This document shows positions 37,881-46,050 of a stretch of DNA of 64,000 bases, in pieces. This DNA comes from Metapseudomonas otitidis. Its GTDB lineage: Bacteria; Pseudomonadota; Gammaproteobacteria; Pseudomonadales; Pseudomonadaceae. Location of the stretch: positions 216,820-280,819 of the forward strand of contig NZ_FOJP01000006.1 of assembly GCF_900111835.1 (NCBI RefSeq), given 5' to 3'. The notes below the pieces were generated by a model. The model worked only from the letters and a program-made list of their open reading frames with translations, was not told the DNA's origin and searched no databases. Each line of letters begins with the position of its first letter. Positions within the stretch are counted from its first letter, which is position 1. The position numbers and the translations under genes are program-made.

Positions 37881-39890
37881 TCAGAGGATGCGCCGACGGT
37901 CTTCCCGGGTGATCACCACCGTCGCCGAGCGCGGCCGGCGACCCGGGCCGTCCGGCCAGGTGCTGGTCAGGTTGGTCGGGGTCGAGCCCTCGCCCGGGTG
38001 CTGGATGTTGACGAACAGCGTGCGGAAGTCCGGCGTCGCCGTGATCCCGGTGATCTCCGCGCCCAGCGGTCCCACCAGGAAGCGCTTCATCTCCCCGGTG
38101 CGCGGGTCCACCACCAGCATCTGGTTGTTGCCGAACGGGCCGGATGCCAGCTGGCTGCCGCTCATGTCGGTCTGGATCCACAGGCGGCCGTCCTCGTCGA
38201 ACCACAACCCGTCCGGGCTGGCGAGGATGGTGCCGGCGTCTAGCGGCTGGCCGTTCGGGCCACGGCTGTCGCTCTGCGGGCCGGCCAGCAGGAACAGGTT
38301 CCAGTTGAAGCGTGCGCCCGCGTAGTCACGGCTCTGCTCGCGCCAGCGGATGATGTGACCGTAGGCATTGTTCGGGCGCGGGTTGGGTGCGTCCGGCGTG
38401 GTGCGCGCGGTGTTGTTGGTCAGGGTGAAGTACACCTCGCCGTTGTCCGGGTTCACCGCGCCCCATTCCGGGCGGTCCATCTTGGTCGCACCCACGGTGT
38501 CGGCAGCCAGGCGGGTGTTCACCAGCACATCGCCCTGGTCGGCGAAGGTCACGCCGGCCTTCTGGCAGGCCTGCTGGAAGACCGGGTCGTTGATGTCCAG
38601 GGCCAGCCACTGGCCGCTGCCATCGGCGTTGAAGCGCGCTACGTAGAGCGTGCCGTCGTCCAGCAGGCGATGGTTGCGCTTGCCCGGGCGGAAGGTGTCG
38701 CGGCTCACGTACTTGTAGATGTACTCGTTCTGCGAATCGTCGCCGGAGTAGCAGACCACCCGGCGCCCTGGTTTCACCGGCGCGAAGATCAGGCCCTCGT
38801 GGGCGAAGCGGCCCAGGGCCGTGCGCTTGACCGGTATGGAGGTGGGGTCGAACGGGTCGATCTCCACGATCCAGCCGAACTGGTTCGGCTCGTTGCGGTA
38901 GTCGCCCTTGGCATCGGCGGCCTTGCGGGTCGCGTCGAAGCGCTCGAACTCATCGCCCGCCAGCGTTTCCCAGCCGAAGCGGCTGGTGTTACGCAGGCCA
39001 TAGCGCTTCAGTTCGCGGGGCAGGTCGGCGTCGCGGGTGGCGAAGTAGCCGGCCCAGTTCTCCTCGCAGGTCAGGTAGGTGCCCCAGGGGGTGAAACCGT
39101 TGGAGCAGTTGTTCTGGGTGCCGCGCGACTGGGTGCCGTCCGGGCTGTAGCGGGTCTGCATCAGCGCGTGGCCGCGTGCCGGGCCGCTGATGCGCATCGG
39201 TGTCGCCGCGGTGATGCGGCGGTTGCGCGGGCTGGGCACTACATTCCACTCGCCACGCACGTCACGGCGGATTTCCACCACCGACACGCCATGGGCGTTG
39301 ATCTCCTTGCGGACCTCCTCGGCACTGGTGCGCTTGCCGTTCACCACGGTCGGGCCGTTCGGGTGCAGCAGCGGCGCGTCGATGTACTCGTGGTTCAGCA
39401 CCAGCAGGCCGTGGTCCGAGCGCGCACCGATGCCGTGGCGGGCATCGATGGGGAAGAAGTGCATGCCGTCGTGGTGCATGCCGGTCTGCTCGGCCTGGTC
39501 CTGGGCGCTGTTGCTGGCGTCATCGGCGAAGGCCGGGTAGCGGCCGGTGATGGGCGTACCCCACGGAATGAACGCGGTGGCCTTGTAGCCCGGCGGCACC
39601 GTCACGGTATCGGCGCGGCCGGTGGGAATGCCCTCGAAGCCCAGGCGCTTGCGCGGGCGGAAGGGGAAGCCCAGGCCGCGTGCCTCGGCCTCGATCTCGG
39701 TGGCCTGGGCCTGGCCGGGCAGGCTCACGCCAAGGAAGGCGAGGGCGCCCAGGGTGGCGCCACCGGCCAGCACCTCACGGCGCTTCAGGCCGGCGATCAG
39801 ATCATTGATGTGCAGGTTTTCCGAGCCGTTGCTGGGCAGCTCGTCGCCGTTGCCGAACAGCACGGCGGTGTCGTTGTTTTCGTGGTTCAA
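37881..39890 (-). CDS. phoX: PhoX-family alkaline phosphatase (Tat-exported)
   Basis: This 669-residue protein has a Tat signal with the twin arginine at residues 37-38 (KRREVLAGGATLGALAFLG), then the DUF839/PhoX beta-propeller (NHEYIDAPLLHPNG, CEENWAGYF, TWPDGPGRRPRS). PhoX enzymes are calcium/iron-dependent periplasmic phosphatases used to scavenge phosphate. No in-frame ATG exists near the start. A TTG at 39890 with GGAG 7 nt upstream is the likely start, while an ATG at about 39895 is out of frame and ends at once (ATG CCT TGA). A candidate PHO box lies upstream. Confidence 0.9.
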   Translation of the reverse strand: MNHENNDTAVLFGNGDELPSNGSENLHINDLIAGLKRREVLAGGATLGALAFLGVSLPGQAQATEIEAEARGLGFPFRPRKRLGFEGIPTGRADTVTVPPGYKATAFIPWGTPITGRYPAFADDASNSAQDQAEQTGMHHDGMHFFPIDARHGIGARSDHGLLVLNHEYIDAPLLHPNGPTVVNGKRTSAEEVRKEINAHGVSVVEIRRDVRGEWNVVPSPRNRRITAATPMRISGPARGHALMQTRYSPDGTQSRGTQNNCSNGFTPWGTYLTCEENWAGYFATRDADLPRELKRYGLRNTSRFGWETLAGDEFERFDATRKAADAKGDYRNEPNQFGWIVEIDPFDPTSIPVKRTALGRFAHEGLIFAPVKPGRRVVCYSGDDSQNEYIYKYVSRDTFRPGKRNHRLLDDGTLYVARFNADGSGQWLALDINDPVFQQACQKAGVTFADQGDVLVNTRLAADTVGATKMDRPEWGAVNPDNGEVYFTLTNNTARTTPDAPNPRPNNAYGHIIRWREQSRDYAGARFNWNLFLLAGPQSDSRGPNGQPLDAGTILASPDGLWFDEDGRLWIQTDMSGSQLASGPFGNNQMLVVDPRTGEMKRFLVGPLGAEITGITATPDFRTLFVNIQHPGEGSTPTNLTSTWPDGPGRRPRSATVVITREDRRRIL

Positions 39891-39942
39891 GGCATGTCTC
39901 CATACGGGCGAATCGACGGAGACCTGACGCTAAAGCCCAAAA

Positions 39943-39960
39943 GCGACCGGAAAATGACAG
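39943..39960 (-). promoter_or_regulatory. Candidate PHO box (PhoB site) upstream of phoX
   Basis: On the minus strand CTGTCAT-TTTC-CGGTCGC reads as one perfect and one imperfect (4/7) half of the CTGTCAT-N4-CTGTCAT PhoB site. It lies 53-70 nt before the TTG start. It fits phosphate-starvation control of phoX. Confidence 0.6.
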
Positions 39961-39995
39961 CGCCATCCAGCAGCGTGAGCCGGTACGCAGAATCG

Positions 39996-40577
39996 TCAGC
40001 GTGGACCGATGGCGAAGATCAGCGCACCGCCCTGCAACTGGCGGATCACCCGGTCACGGTCGGCGCTGGCCAGCACCAGGCAGCCATTGCTGCGTCCCGC
40101 CACACTGTGGGCCTCGATGAAGTCGCGTTCCATGTAGTTCCGCGCATGCACCACGATGGCCCGCGCCATCGCATTGCGGTTGCTGCGGCTCAGCCCTTCC
40201 AGGCGCATGGAGAGGCCGTGGCCCGGGGCCTCGCTCTGGAACACCTCGGCCGTGCGGAACACCCCGAGTGACGAAGCCAGGCTGCCCGGTCGATCGGAAA
40301 AACGCTCCGCGTAGCCATCGTGGTCCGCGTCCGAGCCGCGCCCGTGGGCCACGCGAAACCGCCCCAGCAGCGCGTGGCTGCGCCGCTCGAACAGCAGGAA
40401 GCGTGGCTCGCTGGAGCGCTGGCCGTAATCCACGACGGCGAAATGCGGGTGGTGATCGCGGCGAAGCCGCTCTAGGATTCCAGGCAGTTCGCGCGCCGGC
40501 ACCCACTGGCGCAAGTCGTCGGCCAGGGCGGCAACAGGCGAGAGCAACAGCAGGAAGAGGGCGAGGGATCGGCGCAT
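39996..40577 (-). CDS. YkuD_2-type (murein L,D-transpeptidase-like) exported protein
   Basis: This 193-residue protein has a signal peptide at ~1-19 (ALFLLLLSPVAALA). The catalytic-type motif is H157-x8-C166 (HSVAGRSNGC), with an earlier H144. This is the arrangement of the YkuD_2 group, related to L,D-transpeptidases that crosslink peptidoglycan. The body is short and lacks a LysM domain. The ATG at 40577 is the first at the signal peptide. It appears monocistronic. Confidence 0.75.
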   Translation of the reverse strand: MRRSLALFLLLLSPVAALADDLRQWVPARELPGILERLRRDHHPHFAVVDYGQRSSEPRFLLFERRSHALLGRFRVAHGRGSDADHDGYAERFSDRPGSLASSLGVFRTAEVFQSEAPGHGLSMRLEGLSRSNRNAMARAIVVHARNYMERDFIEAHSVAGRSNGCLVLASADRDRVIRQLQGGALIFAIGPR

Positions 40578-40684
40578 GGAGGCGGTCTCGTTGGAGCAGC
40601 CGCCCCTAAACCCCGGAGTCACGGAGGACGCAAGATGAGGGACAGGTATCGACGCGGTCAGCCAGGGATCGAAGGCCGCACCCA

Positions 40685-40705
40685 GGCGACCCGCAAGGGG
40701 TCGCC
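40685..40705. terminator. Hairpin after the 58-residue gene
   Basis: GGCGACCC-GCAAG-GGGTCGCC is a perfect 8-bp stem beginning 17 nt past the stop of the small minus-strand gene. No T-run follows. Confidence 0.5.
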
Positions 40706-40721
40706 GGTGGGGCACGGAGCG

Positions 40722-40898
40722 TCAGCGCTTGCCCATGGAGCGGCGCGAGCCGCGCGGCGGCATGCCGGGGCGCTGGCCACGGTCGTGGCCTTTCAGGGTC
40801 TGGTACCAGGGCAGGTTCTGCTTCGGCTTTTTCTCGGTCGCCTCGGTGCTGGTCTCGGGGGCGGCCGGAGCGTCGGTGTCTTGAAGGGTGTCGTTCAT
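40722..40898 (-). CDS. 58-residue protein with acidic head and basic tail, unknown function
   Basis: A complete small frame from ATG at 40898 to TGA at 40722. The first ~25 residues are acidic and Thr/Ala/Pro-rich (NDTLQDTDAPAAPETSTEAT). The middle has KKPKQNLPWYQTLKGHDRGQ and the end is strongly basic (RGSRRSMGKR). There is no membrane segment. Codon choice is GC-rich at third positions like its neighbours, and the gene is followed by a hairpin, both supporting a real gene. The charge split suggests nucleic-acid or ribosome binding, which is inference. It is divergent from the HlyD gene. Confidence 0.65.
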   Translation of the reverse strand: MNDTLQDTDAPAAPETSTEATEKKPKQNLPWYQTLKGHDRGQRPGMPPRGSRRSMGKR

Positions 40899-41079
40899 AC
40901 AAGGTCCATGGCGCCTTGGCGCCGGTCACTGGAGAGTCTGGCCAATCAGGCCGGGCGCCATCATATCGCAAGTCGCTGGAAGCGCCCTCATCCTCGACGG
41001 AGGCACCCTGACCTGTATCAAGGTGATTTCCGTGGAGTTATCGGATGATCCCCACCATCACAAGGAAATGGACTGAAAA

Positions 41080-42150
41080 ATGAAGCAGCCAAGCAAACAG
41101 GTTCGAGGCTGGATCGTCACCGCGCTCGTGGTCGCCGCGCTCGGCGCCGGCGCCTGGTGGGTGCTGCGCCCGGTCGGCCTGGGAGAGGGCTTCGCCAGCG
41201 GCAATGGCCGCATCGAGGCCACTGAAGTGGACGTGGCCACCAAGCTGGCCGGCCGCGTGGCCGAAATCCTCGTGGACGAGGGCGACTTCGTGAAGACCGG
41301 CCAGGTGGTCGCGCGCATGGACACCCAGGTGCTCCAGGCCCAGCTCGCCCAGGCTGAAGCCCAGGTGCGCCAGACCGAGAACGCCCGCCTCACCGCTCAG
41401 GCCCTGGTGGCCCAGCGGCAGAGCGAGCAGGCCACCGCCGAAGCCGTGGTCGGCCAGCGCGAGGCCGAGCTGACCGCCGCCAGCAAGCGCTTCACCCGTA
41501 CCGAGGCCCTGGTCAAGCGCAATGCCTTGCCCCAACAGCAACTGGACGATGACCGCGCCGTGATGCAGAGCGCCCAGGCTGCCCTGGTCGCCTCGCGCTC
41601 CCAGGTGGTCTCGGCCAAGGCCGGCATCGAAGCCGCCCGTTCCCAGGTGATCGAGGCCGAATCCGCCATCGAAGCCGCACGCGCTTCCGTCACCCGCCTG
41701 GCGGCCGACATCGAGGACAGCCTGCTCAAGGCCCCGCGCGACGGCCGCGTGCAGTACCGCGTCGCCCAGCCCGGCGAAGTGCTGGGAGCCGGTGGCAAGC
41801 TGCTCAACCTGGTGGACCTGGGCGACGTCTACATGACCTTCTTCCTCCCCGCGCCCCAGGCCGGCCGCGTCACCCTCGGCTCCGAAGCGCGGCTGGTGAT
41901 CGACGCCGTGCCGCAGTACGTCATCCCCGCCAAGGTCTCCTACGTCGCCAGCGTCGCCCAGTTCACCCCCAAGACCGTGGAAACCGCCAGCGAGCGCGAA
42001 AAACTGGTGTTCCGCGTCAAGGCCCGCATCGACCCGGCGCTGCTCAAGCAGCACATCACCGCCGTGAAGACCGGCGTACCCGGCATGGCCTACCTCAAGC
42101 TGGATGAAGCGGCCACCTGGCCCGAGCACCTCGAAATCAAGGTGCCCTGA
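41080..42150 (+). CDS. HlyD-family periplasmic adaptor (YhiI-like)
   Basis: This 356-residue membrane-fusion protein has an N-terminal anchor helix (~10-29), biotinyl-lipoyl halves ([37 protein letters not shown]) and a long alpha-helical hairpin (~85-205). It links an inner-membrane ABC transporter to an outer-membrane channel. The stop overlaps the rbbA start by one base (TGATG). The set HlyD-RbbA-YhhJ matches the E. coli yhiI-rbbA-yhhJ group. No outer-membrane factor gene is present here. Confidence 0.9.
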   Translation: MKQPSKQVRGWIVTALVVAALGAGAWWVLRPVGLGEGFASGNGRIEATEVDVATKLAGRVAEILVDEGDFVKTGQVVARMDTQVLQAQLAQAEAQVRQTENARLTAQALVAQRQSEQATAEAVVGQREAELTAASKRFTRTEALVKRNALPQQQLDDDRAVMQSAQAALVASRSQVVSAKAGIEAARSQVIEAESAIEAARASVTRLAADIEDSLLKAPRDGRVQYRVAQPGEVLGAGGKLLNLVDLGDVYMTFFLPAPQAGRVTLGSEARLVIDAVPQYVIPAKVSYVASVAQFTPKTVETASEREKLVFRVKARIDPALLKQHITAVKTGVPGMAYLKLDEAATWPEHLEIKVP

Positions 42151-44876
42151 TGGACGCCGTCAGCCACGTGGCGCAGCTGAGCGGGGTCTCGCTGCGCTAC
42201 GGCGACACCTTCGCCCTGAACGATGTCGACCTGGCCATCCCCGCCAACTGCATGGTCGGGCTGATCGGCCCCGACGGTGTCGGCAAGTCCAGCCTCCTGG
42301 CGCTGCTCTCCGGCGCCCGGCGCATGCAGGACGGCAGCATCCGCGTGCTCGACGGCGACATGCGCTCGGCCCGTCACCGCCGTGCCATCTGCCAGCGGGT
42401 CGCCTACATGCCCCAGGGGCTGGGCAAGAACCTCTACCCGACGCTCACCGTGTTCGAGAACGTCGACTTCTTCGGACGCCTGTTCGGCCACGACCGCGCC
42501 GAACGCGAACGGCGCATCGACGACCTGCTGCGCAGCACCGGCCTCGACCCCTTCCGCGAACGGCCTGCCGGCAAGCTCTCCGGTGGCATGAAACAGAAGC
42601 TCGGCCTGTGCTGCGCGCTGATCCACGACCCCGACCTGCTGATCCTCGACGAGCCCACCACCGGCGTCGACCCGTTGTCGCGCAACCAGTTCTGGGAACT
42701 GATCGGGCGCATCCGCCAGGGCCGCGAAGGCATGAGCGTGCTGGTGGCCACCGCCTATATGGAAGAGGCGGACCGCTTCGACAGCCTGGTGGCCATGGAC
42801 GCCGGCCGGGTACTCGCCACCGGCACCCCGGCCGAGATCCGCCAGCGCACCGGCTGCGACACCCTCGAAGAAGCCTTCATCGCCCTGCTGCCCGAAGAGA
42901 AGCGCAGCGGCCACCACCGCCTGAGCATCCCGCCCCGCGAGCGCGGCAACGGCGAGATCGCCATCGAAGCCGAAGGGCTCACCTGCCGCTTCGGTGATTT
43001 CGTCGCCGTGGACCGCGTGAGCTTCCGCATCGAGCGCGGCGAGATCTTCGGCTTCCTCGGCTCCAACGGCTGCGGCAAGTCCACCACCATGAAGATGCTC
43101 ACCGGCCTGCTGCCGGCCAGCGAAGGGCGCTGCGCCCTGTTCGGGCAGGATGTCGACGCCAGCGACCTGGCCACCCGCCGGCGGGTCGGCTACATGTCCC
43201 AGGCCTTCTCCCTCTACGGTGAACTGACGGTGCGGCAGAACCTCGAACTGCACGCCCGGCTGTTCCACCTCCCGCCCGAGCGCATCGGCCCGCGGGTGGA
43301 CGAAATGCTCCAGCGCTTCGACCTCGACGGCGTGCAGGACGAGCTGCCCGAAGGCCTGCCACTGGGCATCCGCCAGCGCCTTTCGCTGGCCGTGGCGGTG
43401 ATCCACGGCCCCGAGCTGCTGATCCTCGATGAACCCACCTCCGGCGTGGACCCGGTGGCCCGCGACGGCTTCTGGGAGCTGATGATCGACCTCTCGCGCA
43501 ACGACGGCGTCACCATCTTCATCTCCACCCACTTCATGAACGAAGCCGAGCGCTGCGACCGCATCTCCCTCATGCACGCTGGGCGCGTGCTGGACAGCGA
43601 CACCCCCGCCGGCCTCATGGCCAAGCGCAACCTACCCACTCTGGAAGCCACCTTCATCGCCTACCTCGAAGAGGCCGCCGGCATCAGCGGCCAATCGCCC
43701 CAGGCCGCGCCGGTGCTGGCAAAGGGCGGGGAGGGCGCGAGCAAGGACCGGGGCTTCAGCTTCGCCCGCCTGTTCAGCTACGCCCGGCGCGAAAGCATGG
43801 AGCTGCGCCGTGACCCGATCCGCCTGACCCTCGCGCTGCTGGGCACCGTGCTGCTGATGTTCATCATCGGCTACGGCATCAGCATGGATGTCGAAGACCT
43901 CTCCTATGCCGTGCTCGACCGTGACCAGACCACCACCAGCGAGGCCTATGCCCTCAACCTGGCCGGCTCGCGCTATTTCATCGAGCGCGCACCGATCCAC
44001 GACTACGCCGAACTGGACCGGCGCATGCGCAGCGGCGAGCTGAGCCTGGCGGTGGAGATCCCGCCGGGCTTCGGTCGCGACCTCAAGCGCGGCGCCCGGC
44101 CCACCGTCGGCGTGTGGGTCGACGGTGCCATGCCCACCCGCGCCAACACCGTCAAGGGCTACGTGCAGGGCCTGCATCTGGAGTACCTCGCCGAACTGGC
44201 GCGGCGCTCGCCCTCCGGCGGCTACACCACGGCAGTCACCACCGAAGTGCGCTACCGCTACAACCCCGACGTGGAGAGCCTGGAAGCCATGGTGCCGGCG
44301 GTGATCCCGCTGCTGCTGATCATGATCCCGGCCATGCTCACCGCCCTCGGTGTGGTGCGCGAGAAGGAACTGGGTTCCATCACCAACCTCTACGTCACGC
44401 CGGTCACCCGCCTGGAGTTCCTCCTTGGCAAGCAGCTGCCCTACGTCGCCATGGGCATGATCAACTTCCTGCTCATGGTGGCCCTGGCCGTGGTGGTGTT
44501 CGGGGTGTCCCTCAAGGGCAGCTTCGTCACCCTGGTGCTGGCCGCGCTGTGCTACGTCATCACCGCCACCGGGCTCGGCCTGCTGCTGTCCACCTTCATG
44601 CGCAGCCAGATCGCCGCCGTGTTCGGCGTGGCCATCGCCACCATGGTCCCGGCGATCCAGTTCTCCGGGCTGATCCACCCGGTGTCGTCCCTGGAGGGGG
44701 CGGCCGCCCTGGTCGGGCAGGCCTACCCGGCCACCCACTTCCTCATCATCAGCCGCGGGGTGTTTTCCAAGGCCCTGGGGTTCAGCGACCTGGCCGGCTA
44801 CTTCGTGCCCCTGCTGATCACCATCCCCGTGCTGCTCGGCCTCAGCGTCCTGTCGCTGAAGAAGCAGGAGGTCTGA
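42150..44876 (+). CDS. rbbA: RbbA: tandem ABC ATPases fused to an ABC-2 permease
   Basis: This 908-residue protein has a first ATPase at ~8-240 ([31 protein letters not shown]), a second at ~275-505 ([21 protein letters not shown] in place of [16 protein letters not shown]) and an ABC-2 membrane domain at ~560-905 with six helices. In the second ATPase the signature sequence is degenerate (PLGIRQRL), so it may be asymmetric. E. coli RbbA was described as a ribosome-associated ATPase, but this architecture with HlyD and YhhJ partners points to an exporter. Substrate unknown. Confidence 0.92.
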   Translation: MDAVSHVAQLSGVSLRYGDTFALNDVDLAIPANCMVGLIGPDGVGKSSLLALLSGARRMQDGSIRVLDGDMRSARHRRAICQRVAYMPQGLGKNLYPTLTVFENVDFFGRLFGHDRAERERRIDDLLRSTGLDPFRERPAGKLSGGMKQKLGLCCALIHDPDLLILDEPTTGVDPLSRNQFWELIGRIRQGREGMSVLVATAYMEEADRFDSLVAMDAGRVLATGTPAEIRQRTGCDTLEEAFIALLPEEKRSGHHRLSIPPRERGNGEIAIEAEGLTCRFGDFVAVDRVSFRIERGEIFGFLGSNGCGKSTTMKMLTGLLPASEGRCALFGQDVDASDLATRRRVGYMSQAFSLYGELTVRQNLELHARLFHLPPERIGPRVDEMLQRFDLDGVQDELPEGLPLGIRQRLSLAVAVIHGPELLILDEPTSGVDPVARDGFWELMIDLSRNDGVTIFISTHFMNEAERCDRISLMHAGRVLDSDTPAGLMAKRNLPTLEATFIAYLEEAAGISGQSPQAAPVLAKGGEGASKDRGFSFARLFSYARRESMELRRDPIRLTLALLGTVLLMFIIGYGISMDVEDLSYAVLDRDQTTTSEAYALNLAGSRYFIERAPIHDYAELDRRMRSGELSLAVEIPPGFGRDLKRGARPTVGVWVDGAMPTRANTVKGYVQGLHLEYLAELARRSPSGGYTTAVTTEVRYRYNPDVESLEAMVPAVIPLLLIMIPAMLTALGVVREKELGSITNLYVTPVTRLEFLLGKQLPYVAMGMINFLLMVALAVVVFGVSLKGSFVTLVLAALCYVITATGLGLLLSTFMRSQIAAVFGVAIATMVPAIQFSGLIHPVSSLEGAAALVGQAYPATHFLIISRGVFSKALGFSDLAGYFVPLLITIPVLLGLSVLSLKKQEV

Positions 44877-44877
44877 C

Positions 44878-46002
44878 ATGGGCAGCCTGAGCAACATCCT
44901 GCAACTGGGGCTCAAGGAGTTCCGCAGCCTGCAGCGTGACTACGCCATGCTGGCGCTGATCCTCTGGGCCTTCAGCATGGGCGTCTACAGCTCCGCCACC
45001 GGCCTGCCGGAAACCCTCCACCACGCGCCCATCGCCGTGGTCGACGAGGACCGCTCGCAGCTCTCCAACCGCCTGGTCAATGCCTTCCAGCCGCCGTACT
45101 TCCGCACGCCCGAGCTGATCGACCAGGCCGGCATGGACCGTGGCATGGACACCGGTCGCTACACCTTCACCCTCGACATCCCGCCGGACTTCCAGCGCGA
45201 CGTGCTCGCCGGGCGCAACCCGGTGGTGCAGCTCAACGTCGACGCCACGCAGATCGGCCAGGCCTTCAGCGGCGCCGGCTACGTGCAGAACATCATCTCC
45301 ACCGAGGTCAACGAATTCGTCGCCCGGCACCGGGGCCAGCAGGCCATGCCGGTGGAACTGGAGATGCGCACCCTGTTCAACCCCAACCTCACCCAGGCCT
45401 GGTTCGGCGGGGTGATGGAGGTGATCAACCAGATCACCATGCTCTCCATCATCCTCACCGGCGCCGCACTGATCCGCGAGCGCGAACATGGCACCGTCGA
45501 GCATCTGCTGGTGATGCCGCTCACCGCCTTCGAGATCATGCTGGCCAAGGTCTGGTCCATGGGGCTGGTGGTGCTGGTGGCCACCGCGCTGAGCCTGGTG
45601 TTCGTGGTACGCGGCTGGCTGGCCGTGCCCATCAGCGGCTCGCTCTCGCTGTTCCTGGTAGGGGCCGCGCTGCACCTGTTCGCCACCACCTCCATGGGGA
45701 TCTTCCTCGGCACCGTTGCCCGCTCCATGCCGCAGCTCGGGTTGCTCACCATCCTGGTGCTGATGCCGCTGCAGATCCTCTCCGGTGCCACCACCCCGCG
45801 CGAGAGCATGCCGGAGCTGGTGCAGCACGTGATGCTGATCGCCCCCACCACCCACTTCGTCGCCCTGGCCCAGGGCATCCTCTATCGTGGCGCCGGCCTC
45901 GACATCGTCTGGCCGCAGTTCCTCGCCATCCTCGCCATCGGCAGTGCCTTCTTCCTCGCCGCCCTGCGCCGCTTCCGCGCCACCATCACGCAGATGGCCT
46001 GA
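44878..46002 (+). CDS. ABC-2 type permease (YhhJ-like)
   Basis: This 374-residue membrane protein has one N-terminal helix (~22-42), a long extracytoplasmic domain (~45-170) and five C-terminal helices, with the ABC-2 motif ILSGATTPRESMPELVQ near the last pair. It starts 1 nt after rbbA and would pair with the RbbA membrane domain as the second half of the channel. Confidence 0.9.
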   Translation: MGSLSNILQLGLKEFRSLQRDYAMLALILWAFSMGVYSSATGLPETLHHAPIAVVDEDRSQLSNRLVNAFQPPYFRTPELIDQAGMDRGMDTGRYTFTLDIPPDFQRDVLAGRNPVVQLNVDATQIGQAFSGAGYVQNIISTEVNEFVARHRGQQAMPVELEMRTLFNPNLTQAWFGGVMEVINQITMLSIILTGAALIREREHGTVEHLLVMPLTAFEIMLAKVWSMGLVVLVATALSLVFVVRGWLAVPISGSLSLFLVGAALHLFATTSMGIFLGTVARSMPQLGLLTILVLMPLQILSGATTPRESMPELVQHVMLIAPTTHFVALAQGILYRGAGLDIVWPQFLAILAIGSAFFLAALRRFRATITQMA

Positions 46003-46014
46003 TGCGGGCCCGGC

Positions 46015-46042
46015 GCGGTGACGGGGGCGTCCCCGTCACCGC
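46015..46042. terminator. Hairpin between convergent yhhJ-like and carboxylase genes
   Basis: GCGGTGACGGGG-GCGT-CCCCGTCACCGC is a perfect 12-bp stem with a 4-nt loop in a 48-nt gap between convergent genes. It lacks a T-run but is the obvious shared transcription end. Confidence 0.65.
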
Positions 46043-46050
46043 CGCGTGGC

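Noticed and set aside
39874..39900. phoX as a frameshifted gene because its nearest ATG is followed by TGA
   Set aside because: A TTG with a well-placed ribosome-binding site gives a complete protein with an intact Tat signal.
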